NCBI GenBank assembly: GCA_961205875.1
Contig: OY540812.1
Coordinates: forward strand, 186,001-250,000
Direction of reading: 5' to 3'
Source of the DNA: Sialis fuliginosa
Lineage: Eukaryota > Arthropoda > Insecta > Megaloptera > Sialidae
DNA length: 64,000 nucleotides
How positions within the stretch are numbered: position 1 is the first letter of the stretch; every line of letters starts with the position of its first letter. Positions 22,593 to 33,945 of this stretch are shown in pieces. The position numbers and the translations under genes were made by a program. The notes beneath the pieces were generated by a model that did not search any database, was not told the DNA's origin, and was given only the letters and a program-made list of their open reading frames with translations.

Positions 22593-22902
22593 ACTATATA
22601 AAGTTATTTTAATTATAAACATTGCATTAATGTTATTCAATTTATACATATGTAAGTACCTATAGACATATTATGTAATGCATTTAATTCCATTCACTGT
22701 TTATTAACAATTAATTTATTGTATATAATACATGCATATTGATTATTCAATATAGTAGAGACAATACATAATATTATGTACTTGCAAAATTAATATTCAT
22801 ATCAACTTTTAGAAGAGTGAACAAGATAAGTTTTGCTAGTTTCAAATTACCATAATAAACATTATTCTCTTGTAAAAATATAATAATAATAAAATTTATT
22901 TA
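22593..22902. other. AT-rich sequence, nothing recognised
   Basis: Only low-complexity A/T tracts. Confidence 0.45.
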
Positions 22903-23398
22903 AGGATGTATGGCAGCTGTATCTAATTTCAATGAGAAATAGTTGAAATTTGGAGAAGTTACTCCTTTATAAATCTTAAGTACCCACACAAAATTTCAAA
23001 AGGTTTTACAACATAGTTTCAAAGTTATTATTTTTATAAATTAACATGGGCTCTTATGGCAGAATAAAACACATGGTTCAAGCATCGAGACAAATCTGAA
23101 ATTTTCACAACACGTCACATACATATGTAGCAACAAGTTTCATAAAAAAAATTATACACATACAGAACTAAATTGTGAGAAAAAAAATAATTGGTGAAAA
23201 ATATAAAAAAAAAATGTAATGATTTGTTTTTATTACATATTTTTTCATATATGTAAGCATATGAAGTACTAATATTGTTATTTTCATTACATTTGTATGT
23301 TCTAAATTTTCATTTATAACAATAAAATACTTCTTTTGTTTTTATATCTGACAGATGAATTCAGAATAAAAAAATTTCGTATTATCAACATAAATATT
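22903..23398 (+). mobile_element. Family J, copy split by family I
   Basis: Begins AGGATGTATGGCAG after TA at 22901-22902 and follows the intact J copy until the family I insertion. J sequence resumes as AAATAACAGTCAATAAT just after 24141. Confidence 0.8.
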
Positions 23399-23399
23399 A

Positions 23400-24141
23400 A
23401 TTACTTCCATGTTACGAAGGAAATGGAAGTATTGTAATACCATCGAAAAATCGTGTCCGAGAAAATGACAAATTCTGATTGTACTAACTTCAAAACGTAA
23501 AGAAAAGTTAATTTCCGTGTCAGGATGTAGATTTTTTTTCGTTCATGATAACTACTGTAAAAATGTACCGATCTGAATTATTTTTGGGGAAAATGTTTGT
23601 CTCAGTGAGTACTCCAGATCTATTGGTTTTGGTGCTAATCGGATAAGGGGTTTTGGAAATATTCGAAATTTTGTAACTTTTTTCGTCTAAAAAGTGAATA
23701 TTGCGAGTATTATCTCACTAATTTTGATAAGATTAGGTACATTTGCAGTTCAATTGAATCTAAGGGACATTTATTATTTGTACGTACCCAAACAACCATT
23801 AAAGGGGTGAAAAACACACTTAAAATTTGAATTTTAAATACTAATATGTAATTAATTCATGTTGCCTTGGAAACAAATGCAACTAAATTCAAATTGTCAA
23901 ATTAGTTTTTCTACGAATGTGAATTATGTTTTGGACATTAGAAAACTAATATTTATATACAAATGGCAAAAAGAGCTGTAACCGTTGTAAGTATTTATGT
24001 TTTTTTAATGTATTACGATATGTATATTCATAGTAGTAGGTTATATAAATAAAATATTTAAAAAATGTATATTTAAAAATTATTTGAAAAGATAGATAGA
24101 ACATGGAAGTCATGTATGGTTCTCTATACCGATATTTTAGT
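23400..24141 (+). mobile_element. Family I: mobile unit with ATG and splice donor, copy 2, inserted in family J
   Basis: Near-identical to 10460-11202. The ATG (23964) and MAKRAVTV codons are retained, with GTAAGT at 23987-23992. J sequence on both sides proves this is an insertion, with about 25 bp of J missing at the junction. Differences from copy 1 include loss of a short GC-rich phrase near 23517 (10583-10597 in copy 1). Confidence 0.75.
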
Positions 24142-24159
24142 TAAATAACAGTCAATAAT

Positions 24160-24845
24160 TATTATGATACCGAATTATCTTATACGGAAAACATACGGCT
24201 TTTACTATGGTTACACATTGTGTTGGGCAGTCTTCTTGACAATGAACTGCAGCTGTCAAATACATTCCGACAGACAGACACACAGACACACACAAGCGCG
24301 CGTGATGGGCGGCTATAGGTATATCGAAAACAGGCAATCAACCGATTTATCGACAATTGAATCTAATTGGTTTCACCTTGCTAGGGGGGGTTCTGGTGGT
24401 CCCACAACCGAACCTTGAGTGTAGTAGATCCTACACCGCTCCGGGGAACCCGCTGTATTACAACAACAGCAACAGCAACAGCAACAACCGAAAGTGTACC
24501 CCGTAGCCCGGAGAGACTATATAGTCTATAGGTATACTGGGTAATTTTTATTATATATGTATTATTTTTTTCGTCGGACGATATTTCTCGGAGAATATAA
24601 TTATTTAGTAAAGTGGCCATTACTGGTCGTAGGTAGGATGGTTTACTGTCGAATGTTGTATGAAATTTGAATAAATAATGACCGTACAGTGCGGGGTATG
24701 TACGTATCGGTGGATTATATTGATACGTATTATTATATCTATGTGGTTTTTTTTTACTCTCTTGATTTTTTTGCATGGACTATTAAATTGTAAACAAGCT
24801 TACATTCAGAAGTTGTGTTAAAAATCTATTATTATCTATAATATA
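24160..24845. other. Unique GC-richer patch with a CAACAG microsatellite
   Basis: Contains (CAGACA)n near 24270-24290 and (CAACAG)n at about 24458-24486. A 131-codon minus-strand frame (24381-24776) encodes a Val-Ala run from the microsatellite and no known domain. Not convincing as a gene, although a lineage-specific exon cannot be excluded. Confidence 0.4.
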
Positions 24846-24847
24846 TA

Positions 24848-25250
24848 TAAAATGCAACATCTGTCTGTCTGTCTGTCTGTGTATTTGTCTTTACTTGATA
24901 GATATGTTCTTTGGTCAGGTTTTAGTATATATATACATATATATTAGGGTGATCCTTAAATGGGGTTAGGACGAATTTTGACCTGGCTGTCCCCCCCCCC
25001 CCTTAAATCAACTCCAAATAATTCAAAAAGAATGTGGAAAAAGTTTCAGCCCTCTATCTTAAGGGGGGTGATTTTCCCATTTAAAATAGACGTGTTTTTT
25101 TCGATTTTTCAAAGACCTGCGTACTAGAGTGTCTTAAACTCTTTCTAAAAATCTAGAATACTCATGAAAGCATTCCTGGTACTCATATTCCATATCTAGA
25201 TGGATAAATTAAATTTGTGATTCAACGTTGACAGCTATATGGGCCATTAT
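24848..25250. repeat. Family M start and an unassigned repeat-like stretch
   Basis: AAATGCAACATCTGTCTGTC begins a family M fragment (to about 24930). From 24947, TAGGGTGATCCTTAAATGGG and a run of C (24991-25004) look like the end of another repeat, but no partner end was found. Confidence 0.4.
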
Positions 25251-25252
25251 AT

Positions 25253-25700
25253 TATTAAATAATGAAATAAGTTAAAAAGATTCTAAATAATGTATTTATT
25301 TTTATATTAAAAGCGAGATTAATATGATTTTTGTTAAAATAAAAACACAAAATACAGCAATCCGCCATGTTAGATAAAGTGGATGACGTCACGGCTAAGT
25401 AAACATCATTTTTGTTTGATTAATATCTGCACTGTTTATAAATTATTTTGTGGTTTTAAATTATCAATTTGCTGAGTTTTGTGTTACCAAAACTAAAACC
25501 GAGAAACGTTAGCGATGGAACAAGGATTTATTATTGTTGTTTTACATAGGCGTGACGTCACAAATGCGCCATAACATCTGCGAGCGTTCTGGCGTCAAAT
25601 TCAAAATTAGTTTTAAAAGAGTCAATTTGTGTGATTAAACCCAATAAGAGACACGTAAGATCATCATAAAATAGTTTTTAAAAATTAAGCATCATGCCTA
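25253..25700 (+). mobile_element. Family G MITE with two TGACGTCA sites
   Basis: Octamers at 25384-25391 and 25553-25560. The right terminus reads AAGCATCATGCCTATTC, facing the opposite-orientation copy that starts at 26338. Confidence 0.82.
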
Positions 25701-25703
25701 TTC

Positions 25704-25736
25704 TGAGGTATTGTCCAAGACTGGTGCCAGTACCTC
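25704..25736 (+). mobile_element. Family A terminus fragment
   Basis: TGTCCAAGACTGGTGCCAG plus TACCT, the 3' end of family A, with AGGTA before it; probably a solo terminus. Confidence 0.5.
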
Positions 25737-26335
25737 AACTGTTTAGTTTGAACCATGTCCTCGAGTCGAAACAACCAATGCAAAATATTAATAATAAAGT
25801 GTCATTATTTTAAATACAAACATTTAGTCACAGCATCGACTATCTATATAATAATAGAGAGGGGTGTTGAAGGGGGGGAAGAGAACACATAAAAAACAAA
25901 ACTGGTATGTATACACCTACATACATGTATATATATATATATACATATGGCATCTTCTTCAGCAGTCTCTGGACAGGCTATAATCAGCGATCGATTCGTG
26001 GTCCGGTCCTGGCCGCGGGGCCCTCGGTAGCGAGTATTATACGCACGACCGGTAATTATATACTACACTTAACCCGCCCCTGGCGATCACAGATTTCGTC
26101 TGATACGGCCCGCGATAATATGTACTTATGAATAATAAAATGTGTTACGATTGGTAGACGATTTCGTGTTTTTGTTGTTACACTCATTGTGTTTAATAAA
26201 ATCATATCAAAATACCAGTTTCGGTTCTTTAATGGTTTTTGCATTTTTTTTTTGTTTCTGATTGATGAATTTTGATTATATACTTAAAAATAGTGTAAAT
26301 TGGAAACGTTCTGAATTATTTTATATATTATAGAA
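25737..26335. other. Unique sequence; GC-richer patch 25970-26110
   Basis: (TA)n at 25926-25945, then a GC-richer patch with short frames on both strands but no domain. Lies between two inverted G copies. Confidence 0.4.
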
Positions 26336-26337
26336 TA

Positions 26338-26802
26338 GGCATGATGTCTAATTTTTAAAAACGTGTTTCTTATTTCCAAAAAAAACACTTATTTCTGGGT
26401 TTAATCACTAAAATTGACTCTTTTAAAACTGATTTTGAATTTGACGCAAAAACTCTCGCGTATATGTGACGTCACGCCTATGTAAAACAACAATAATAAA
26501 TCCTTGTTCCATCGCTTTTAGTTTTGGTAACACAAAACTGAGCAAATTAATGATAATTTAAAACCACAAAATAATTTATAAACAGTGCAGATATTAATCA
26601 AACAAAAATGATGTTTACTTAGCCGTGACGTCATCCACTTTATCTAAGATGGCGGATTGCTGTATTTTGCGTTTTTATTTTAACAAAAATCATATTAATC
26701 TCGCTTTTAATATAAAAATAAATACATTTTTTAGAATATTTTTAACCTATTTCATTATTTAAAATCATAATTTCAGTGATACTTTGTTACTGGCATCATG
26801 CC
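26338..26802 (-). mobile_element. Family G MITE, complete 465-bp copy
   Basis: Inverted ends GGCATGATG and CATCATGCC with TA on both sides (26336-26337, 26803-26804). TGACGTCA sites at 26467-26474 and 26626-26633. Internal phrases include AACAGTGCAGATATTAATC and AAGATGGCGGATTGCTG. Confidence 0.88.
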
Positions 26803-26804
26803 TA

Positions 26805-27350
26805 TTAAAAATATTAGTTGATATTTGATTACATTTTTAAAACCAATGTTCAGGGTAGATCTGTGTCATTATTTTGGAGCCGATGTGAACATACGTGATT
26901 GGATACGGTAAAAAATAATTTAATTTCTTGTTTTCTTATCTTTCAGATGATATTTCTGTGAAATTTTTAAAAATTTTATTATAATAAATATTGTAAAAAA
27001 AATTCTCCTTAAAAATCCCTCTGTCTGAAAACAACACAATACATGGGGGGGGGGGCTAAATACATGTTCCATGAAGGTATAACGCGTCACTGAAAAAGTA
27101 CACATATATAAATTCATAGCTGAAATAAAATCATGTCGATTTAAATTGCAGGGTTTGAATTTTCGGTTCTAAATTATAAACATTGTTGCCACAACACAGT
27201 TAATTAATAGTATCAAAGTGAATGAAATATTCAGCATACCAACGGCGTAATAACCTTAAATAAATCATCAACAATCGAATATCCAAAAATCATTTTGTAT
27301 TTTATAAGATCAATACTTTCTGAAAACATAATTAAAACATGACATAATTC
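26805..27350. other. AT-rich sequence, nothing recognised
   Basis: A G-run at 27046-27055. The minus-strand frame at 26920-27117 has no recognised feature. Confidence 0.4.
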
Positions 27351-27351
27351 T

Positions 27352-27466
27352 TGAGGCTTCCGCGGTGATCTTTGGCACTTTGTCCACTGCAATGTGTGAC
27401 GAAACGTTGGCCGACAACACGACCAAACCGACGCGGTTTATACCCAGAAGCCAAGATCCATAACAT
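27352..27466 (+). repeat. Family K module (Penelope/hammerhead-like), core degenerate
   Basis: Contains TGTCCACTGCAATGTGTGAC, GAAACGTTGGCCG and the arm GACGCGGTTTATACCCAG ending AGAAGCCAAGATC, which pairs with GATCTTTGGC upstream. The CTGA part of the core is lost. Confidence 0.6.
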
Positions 27467-27623
27467 AATTAATATTTAAAATCTAAAAATAAATTTGCTA
27501 AATTGTAAGTCATAATTATCTTCACAATATTATTAAATAGGTATTTGATTTCGCTTTTTAACTTACTGTTATGCAATTTTGTTTTATTATTGATACATAT
27601 GTTTTTAATAATACTTAAAAGTG

Positions 27624-27665
<42 letters not shown>

Positions 27666-27954
27666 TGTACGTAAGAATAACAAATATAAAATGCTGTCAA
27701 TGAAAGTGAGTGTTGGTAAGATTTAATGATACATTAAATTACTTAATTCAATTAATCGTATCGTTTCAAATTAATTGATTGATTCTTATTTGATAAATTA
27801 ATATAATTACATTTTTTTTTTTGTAATGGAAATTAAAATTTTTTAACCTAACTTACATCATACCATTAAATTCAAACAGATTTTGATTTTATAATCATTG
27901 AAGGAATAATATTAAAAATAATTTATTGAACCTTTTAAAAATGTATGGCAAATA
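27467..27954. other. AT-rich sequence with TA microsatellite
   Basis: (TA)n at about 27626-27656; no gene. Confidence 0.5.
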
Positions 27955-28321
27955 TAGTTTGTTTTTTTAATTATAACCTTCTATTTTGTTAATGTTTTTT
28001 CTCCAGTAATGGATAAAGTAAAACCAGTAATGAGCACGCAGTGATGGACACTTGATAATGATAAGTACTACGACACAAAAGATATAAAAGAAAGAATCGT
28101 CAAATTAGAAACAATGTAAATCAGTTGCTATGATAATATAATAATTAGTTTAAATGTCCACCATTTTGACACCTATTGGCCTCATGTGATCAAATCACGC
28201 TGTAAGACAGTTAAATGTATATAGATTAATATTCAGAAATGGTAGTAATCAAATATCAACACATATTTTAATTAAAAATTTGCCATTACTGGGGTCCTTG
28301 CCAAGACTGGTGCCACTACCT
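27955..28321 (-). mobile_element. Family A MITE with intact 5' terminus
   Basis: Reverse orientation; ends GGTCCTTGCC, AAGACTGGTGCCACTACCT, then TA at 28322-28323. The 3' terminus is cut at the AATATAGTTTG motif. Confidence 0.85.
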
Positions 28322-28329
28322 TACAAGGA

Positions 28330-28752
28330 TATAAGAAAAAATTGACTCTTTTAAAACTAATTATGAATTTGACGCCAAAACGCTCGCAGGTGTCATGGCG
28401 TATATGTGACGTCACGCCTATGTAAACACTCCTTGTCACTTATAATAAATCCTTGTTCCATCGCTAACGTTTCTCGGTTTTAGTTTTGGTAACACAAAAC
28501 TCAGCAAATTGATAATTTAAAACCACAAAATAATTTATAAACAGTGCAGATATTAATCAAACAAAAATGATGTTTACTTAGCCGTGACGTCATCCACTTT
28601 ATCTAAGATGGCGGATTGCTGTATTTTGTATTTTTATTTTAACAATAATCATATTAATCTCGCTTTTAATATAAAAATAAATACATTTTTTAGAATCTTT
28701 TTAACCTATTTGATTATTTAAAATCATAATTTCAGTAATACTTTGTTACTGG
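28330..28752 (-). mobile_element. Family G MITE with two TGACGTCA sites
   Basis: Octamers at 28407-28414 and 28585-28592. It directly follows a family A copy. Terminal GGCATGATG is missing on the left; TGGCATCA remains on the right. Confidence 0.82.
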
Positions 28753-29300
28753 CATCAGTAAAAATATGAAAACGTTTTTAACATTTGATATCCGAGTCAC
28801 TTGTATCAAAGAACACGTGTCTGAAGGAATGCTGCAGATGTGGTCCAGCATGTAACACACACACACACGCACAGAGAAAGGGGCGTCTTGAACCGCAAGT
28901 CCGGTAGCCGGCAGGCGAGCCTCTGGTCAGTAATGACGGCGCCCACGCCCCCCCTCAAACCGTGAGTTAACATATATGTGTAGAATGGATTTGTAATATG
29001 TATTGTTGATAATATAAATAATACATGTAATTGTAGTTTTGTTAGTAGCTAGTGAGTACAATACTGGAATCTTGGGTATTATGATATAGGGGGGGAGGGG
29101 GGGGGAGTTAGGGGTCAGATTAGACATAAAAAAGTATCACTTTGAATTCTAGAGGTTGTAAAGAAATATAATTTTCTGACTCTTGGTTTATAAGAAGTAA
29201 AAGATATAAGTTAAAAGATTTTTTATTTTTCCGTTTATATAAAAAGGCTTTTAAACACGTTTTACATATTTACTTAAATTATAATTTTGATTGTACAAGT
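28753..29300. other. Unique sequence with GC patch and G-run
   Basis: (CA)n near 28855-28870, a GC-richer patch to 28970, and a G/A-rich run at 29088-29111. Short minus-strand frame is Pro-rich from the C-run complement. Confidence 0.4.
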
Positions 29301-29301
29301 C

Positions 29302-29423
29302 TTGAGGCTTCCGCGGTGATCTTGATTTCGGCCAACGTTTCGTCACACATTGCAGTGGACATCTTCATAGGGCTCTTCTAAAACGACCAAACCGACGCGG
29401 CTTACACCCAGAAGCCAAGATCT
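29302..29423 (-). repeat. Family K module, longest arms
   Basis: Read in reverse: AGATCTTGGCTTCTGGGTG, GCCGCGTCGG, TGAAGATGTCCACTGC, GTGTGACGAAACGTTGGCC, GATCACCGCGGAAGCCTCAAG. Stem II pairing GTC..CAC with GTG.GAC is kept; the first core base is altered (ATGAAGA). Confidence 0.6.
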
Positions 29424-29552
29424 ATAATTTTGATTGTAAAAATAAAAAATATTACAACTGTCAGTTTATTTTCTAGATTTTCTTAAATTATAATATTTAT
29501 CCGATCTTTGGGAGAATTTTCCAGACTTTCTTAAACTGTTATAACATTAATC

Positions 29553-29972
29553 CAGCGATTCTCAGCCTGTGGGGCGTGCCCCTCTAGGGGGGGCGTGAGA
29601 AAACTAAATGGGGGGGCGCGCACATTACATGTCCAGAAAAAATATTATTAAAAAATGTATTTAATTTACTGAAAGAAAAGAAATAAAATACATTCTGACG
29701 TAATACAAAATAAAATACACGTTTGCATTTACACTGATATAATACACTAGGATTGTACCAGAACTTACTGCACAATGTATTTAATAATTAACTTACCAAT
29801 ATTAAATTAAAAACAAGATTTATTAAATTATTAGTGACTCCTTTGGGCCTATCTTGCAGAGCAAAGTTTTTCGAAAGAAGGTTTAATATAATTATTGTAT
29901 TGAGGGGAGGGGGGGGGATGAGAATTCTGGTTGAAAATTGAGTTGCAAATACTAAAAGGTTGAGAAACACTG
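29553..29972. mobile_element. hAT-like non-autonomous element, 420 bp, perfect 8-bp duplication
   Basis: CAGCGATTCTCAGCCTGTG and AAAGGTTGAGAAACACTG are inverted ends. CATTAATC occurs at 29545-29552 and 29973-29980. G-runs lie inside each end. The reading frames within it have no transposase similarity that I recognise. Confidence 0.85.
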
Positions 29973-30045
29973 CATTAATCCGATCTTTGAGATAACTGTT
30001 GGCTTTTAGTTAACTGAAACTAAAAAAAGCCTATATATATACAAA

Positions 30046-30074
30046 TATACATAACCTGAAAGGTTATGTATATA
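30046..30074. repeat. Small perfect hairpin
   Basis: TACATAACCT and AGGTTATGTA are separated by three bases. It could be a cruciform or the remnant of an element; no copy elsewhere. Confidence 0.55.
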
Positions 30075-30088
30075 CTGTACGGGTAGAG

Positions 30089-30285
30089 CATAGACATAGA
30101 GAATGGACAGTGCATTCTGTATTAACTCAATGGTGTAACATCTGTTCAAAAAAGGAGAGAGAGATGCAGTGTAGTTTGGAACATAGACAGAGAGTTACAC
30201 AGTTATTCCAAACCTGTTTCTATCTCTTTCTTTTGACACGGTTCTGTGTTCGAGTCAGATGCGTGCTCCATTCTCTATGTCTATG
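30089..30285. mobile_element. 197-bp MITE with 19-bp inverted ends
   Basis: CATAGACATAGAGAATGGA and its exact complement delimit the unit. GGGTAGAG (30081-30088) and GGTTAGAG (30286-30293) give a 7-of-8 duplication, suggesting hAT. The plus-strand frame over it is not credible. Confidence 0.72.
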
Positions 30286-30293
30286 GGTTAGAG

Positions 30294-30632
30294 GTATATT
30301 TGCAATTAAACTAAGAGAGAGAGAGAGTGGATGAATAATTCAGAGATGGAGTAGTTACTGTGTAGTTTTGTCTAGGGGAATGAGGTGGTGTGTTAGGTTG
30401 GCAAGCCCGCAAACGACACTGCGTTCAGATAAAGTAGAAGCATTGGGTAAACCGCACTCGAGTGTTAACTAACACACTAACTTCTACGACAATTTGTGTG
30501 TTAATAAACTACCAACACTTACCCTAATATGTTAATCACCCTGTATATATTTACTAGTTTTACCTGTGACTTCACTTGCTTAGATGTATGGTGTCGCGGA
30601 GTTTATTTTAGATCTTTTGATTCTACACAATC
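30294..30632. other. Sequence with family M fragment at 30553-30632
   Basis: (GA)n near 30316-30326; CTAGTTTTACCTGTGACTTC onwards resembles the reversed M end. No gene. Confidence 0.4.
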
Positions 30633-31586
30633 TTTCATATTTTGTCAATCCTATTAACAAAATAAAACTATGAAACACCTTAAGTTCAAGCTTTTACGTT
30701 TTTAAATAAATTCTTATATATTTATATAGTAACTAAATGATTTTATTTGTATTTTAGTCGATATTTGTATGACGAGTTGAAGGAAATTTCACTAAAAAAT
30801 TTTGAATTTTTGATTTCGTTAAAAGTATGTTTATTGTATAGAAAATGACGTGAAAAGTTGTTTGTTTCAAACCGCAGGTCTGTATCTCAAACCGTTCTCG
30901 AGATATAGCCTCTCAAAGTTTTAGTTTTTTCAAATTTTTGGAGAAAAAAGGCCATAACTTTTGAACGCGTGGTCGGAATTGATTTTAGTTGACGGATTTG
31001 AATTCAGCGTGTCAAAATCTATATAATGACATGTATAATACCTTAAAACTCGGAAAAAAAAATTTCGCGAAAAATCTAAAAAATTCAAAGGGGTATACCT
31101 TAAAAAAATGTCGATTTTTGACGAAATTTTTTTGTCGGATTTTAAAGTATTATACATGTCATTATATAGATTTTGACACGCTGATTTCAAATCCGTTAAC
31201 TAAAATCAATTCCGACCACGCGTTTAAAAGTTATGGCCTTTTTTCTCCAAAAATTTGAAAAAACTAAAACTTTGAGAGGCTATATCTCGAGAACGTTTTG
31301 AGATACGGACCTGCAGTTTGAAACAAACAACTTTTCACGACATTTTCTATACAATAAACATACTTTTAACGAAATCAAAAATTCAAAATTTTTTAGTGAA
31401 ATTTCCTTCAACTCTTCATACAAATATCGACTAAAATACAAGAAAATAAGACGTAGAATCATTTGGTTACTGTATTAATATATAAGAATTTATCTAAACA
31501 AATGTTTCATAGTTTATTTTTATAATAGGAGGGGGAGGATTGACAAAATATGCTTCCCTAATTAAAAATTTCACGCCTCGCCACTG
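30633..31586. mobile_element. Family C: long fold-back element, copy 2
   Basis: Inverted-repeat arms of about 440 bp (from ATATTTTGTCAATCC at 30633 to GATTGACAAAATAT near 31550), spacer in opposite orientation to copy 1. The right terminus TTTCACGCCTCGCCACTG ends like a hAT. Two opposing frames of 86 and 89 codons that encode nearly the same peptide are a by-product of the palindrome. Confidence 0.88.
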
Positions 31587-31670
31587 ATGTACATACTTAT
31601 TACTACCCATATATTAAGGATTAGTGAAAACAAAAGAAGTTTCAATTCAACCATGCGCTTATATGGTTAA

Positions 31671-32164
31671 GGCGGCTATTACACTATCAAATAAATATGT
31701 CAAAGATCTTTGACAAAGATTTGATCATATTTCTTTGATAAAATACGAGATTTTGTTCTATTACACTACATAAAATATTTGATAATATTTTCTTAGTATT
31801 ATCTAGGGATATTATCTTCTTTTTTGGTGCCTTTTGAATATCAGTGCGTGGATGTTCGTCAATTGACGCGATCGAGGTTTGAATTTACAACCGTGTATTG
31901 TGGTTTTTATAATCAATAAGAAGATTATCATATAATACTGGATTTTGTTGATATTCATATATTAATAATTATGTAACTGTAACTGTCAGTGATAACTTGG
32001 TAGTCGCCATTTTGTTTTGACGTCAAAAAAATTTGATCAAATATAAGAGACTGTCATTAACTATGATCATAGAAATATTATGAAGGTAAATATTATAAAA
32101 ATTGACTTATATTTCTTTGATCAAAGAAATTTTATCATATTTCTTTGATAGTGTAATAGCCGCC
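31671..32164 (-). mobile_element. Family E: PIF/Harbinger-like MITE, 494 bp
   Basis: Ends GGCGGCTATTACACTATCAA and GATAGTGTAATAGCCGCC. Flanking TAA at 31668-31670 and 32165-32167, i.e. TTA on the other strand, the three-base duplication typical of PIF/Harbinger. Near-identical in length to the inverted copy at 45007-45501. Inside are palindromes of TTTGATCAAA type; no transposase. Confidence 0.88.
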
Positions 32165-32167
32165 TAA

Positions 32168-32629
32168 GGCATACACCATTTAACACTAAAAACCCCAAAC
32201 AATTTATTTTATAGATTTTTGTGTATACACTTGGATTAGGTACATACATATCGCAGGTTACATATTATTTAAATTAATTTATTCTCATGTATTATTTATA
32301 GTAGACAACACCAGTACTTATTTGTGATGTAAATGTGAACTAATGCACTGCGTATATATGTAGCTAGAGAGATCGAGATGGGTAGGTTTATCTAGCTAAT
32401 ATCGCAGTATATATAGGTATACATATCTAACTCATTTGCAAATGTTGTGACTTTGATGTTAGTCTGGTTTAGCAACATTTAGTGTCTTAGGATGGAAGCG
32501 GTTTTAGTTCTAATTCGCGGTGCGGTTTTATCAATTTGCATTTAGTTTTAGTTTGATGATTGGGGGTTGTAAATTGTAATGTCATAGATAACTTTGTTTA
32601 GTTTCGTAGTAAGTACGCTGGAAAAATTT
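32168..32629. other. Unique sequence, nothing recognised
   Basis: Balanced-composition patch at 32450-32600. No frame or family. Confidence 0.4.
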
Positions 32630-33247
32630 GTTAAAAAAACATCTGCCAAGTAAATGTACAGTGCTTCCTCGTGCTAAATTCACCAAACGTATAGTTAATT
32701 ATTCAATAATTAAAAAAAAACCGATAGTGTTTATATAAATTGCCTGGAATTGGTTAATTTAATTAATTTTTCTTAAAACGCACCTGATTATTTTTTCATA
32801 ATTTTTAATTTTTTGGAATATTCAATATAAATCTAAATTTATGCAAATGTCAAAATGACATTTAATACTATATATCCAAGCAATATCAATTAAGAAAAAC
32901 AAAACACGAATTTTTAAAATAAATTGAGATAAATCTTTGTAAGGGAATATTTTACAACAAACGTTGTAGACCCATATTATAGGAAATTTAATGCTTTACA
33001 AAAAATATTCTATACAATTTTCACGTAACATGTGTCGTTCTTGAGATATCTTGAAAAAAGAAATATTTTGGAGTGTCACCCCTCCCCCTTACATACGATT
33101 CTGATGATTTTGAAATGGGACCGTCCTCAAACCAAACCCAACCATCCGACCAAGTTTCAATAATATCGGTTCAGTGGTTCATGAGTTATGCGTGTGACAA
33201 GGATTCAGGGGACAGACGGACGGACGGACACACGGACAGACAAACAG
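32630..33247 (+). mobile_element. Family N dispersed repeat
   Basis: Matches 54244-55070: AAAAACATCTGCCAAGTAAA, CCTCGTGCTAAATTCACC, ATGCAAATGTCAAAATGACA, GTGTCACCCCTCCCCCTTAC, AAGTTTCAATAATATCGGTT, ending in (GGACGGACA)n. The 102-codon frame over it follows the repeat and has no domain. Homology to N stops at the microsatellite. Confidence 0.75.
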
Positions 33248-33453
33248 ACAGAAAGTTATGTGCAAAGAATGAACTAACAGGGTGTAGAAGGGGTGACACA
33301 TCACTTATTAGCCGATTCATATTTTCAGGTCGCTTTAACAAACCTTTAATGATGATGTCAGTTTTTATAATTCTCCTATAAACAAATTAGTTTTTTAGTT
33401 GCAAGCTTGTTTCACTTTTACCCCATGTGTTTCATATTTACCCCACTCGACCC
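33248..33453 (-). mobile_element. Family B, truncated copy
   Basis: Ends TTTACCCCACTCGACCC with TA at 33454-33455; matches the left 210 bp of the full B element reversed, joined to family N through the GACAGA tract. Confidence 0.8.
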
Positions 33454-33455
33454 TA

Positions 33456-33944
33456 CAAGATATATTTCATATAAAAATCTACCGTACTTTAGCATTTATT
33501 AATGTTAATATATATATATGTATATATAAAAAAAAAAAACATTAGTTACAAAATTAATAATTCCGATATATATTATATAAACATAAAAATGATTACCATA
33601 ATCCTATTTAAGCGTGTTTTTACAAATAAAATATATTGTCAAGTGCACGGGGGGGCTCCCGGCTCCCGGCTCCGACAGACACTAGACAAATTGTAGCTGT
33701 TTATAAATCTAATCTATTTTTATATTCTATTCAATGAAGTGTTTAGAATAAATATTAGGTAACGCGTTCCAAAGGTGAATGCAATAATACACACACCCTT
33801 GTAGCTATTGTCATAATTAGCATAAATTACAATTATTTAAATTGAAGGATGCTTTAGGATAGAGAGTGTCCTTAAAGTCTGTGTGTTTTTTTTTAATTTA
33901 ATACGCCAGTGCGAAGAAAAATTAAAATTATTATATTTTTTTTT
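33456..33944. other. AT-rich sequence with GC patch 33640-33690
   Basis: A tandem GGCTCCC triplet in the patch; otherwise low complexity. Confidence 0.4.
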
Positions 33945-33945
33945 T

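Noticed and set aside
24381-24776. 131-codon minus-strand open frame
   Set aside because: Encodes a Val-Ala run from the CAACAG microsatellite, no domain, no splice context.
30930-31258. Opposing 86- and 89-codon frames encoding similar peptides
   Set aside because: Both are read from the two arms of the family C palindrome; similarity is forced by symmetry.
33073-33381. 102-codon frame also seen at 54725-54943
   Set aside because: Follows family N into its GGAC microsatellite; not a gene.
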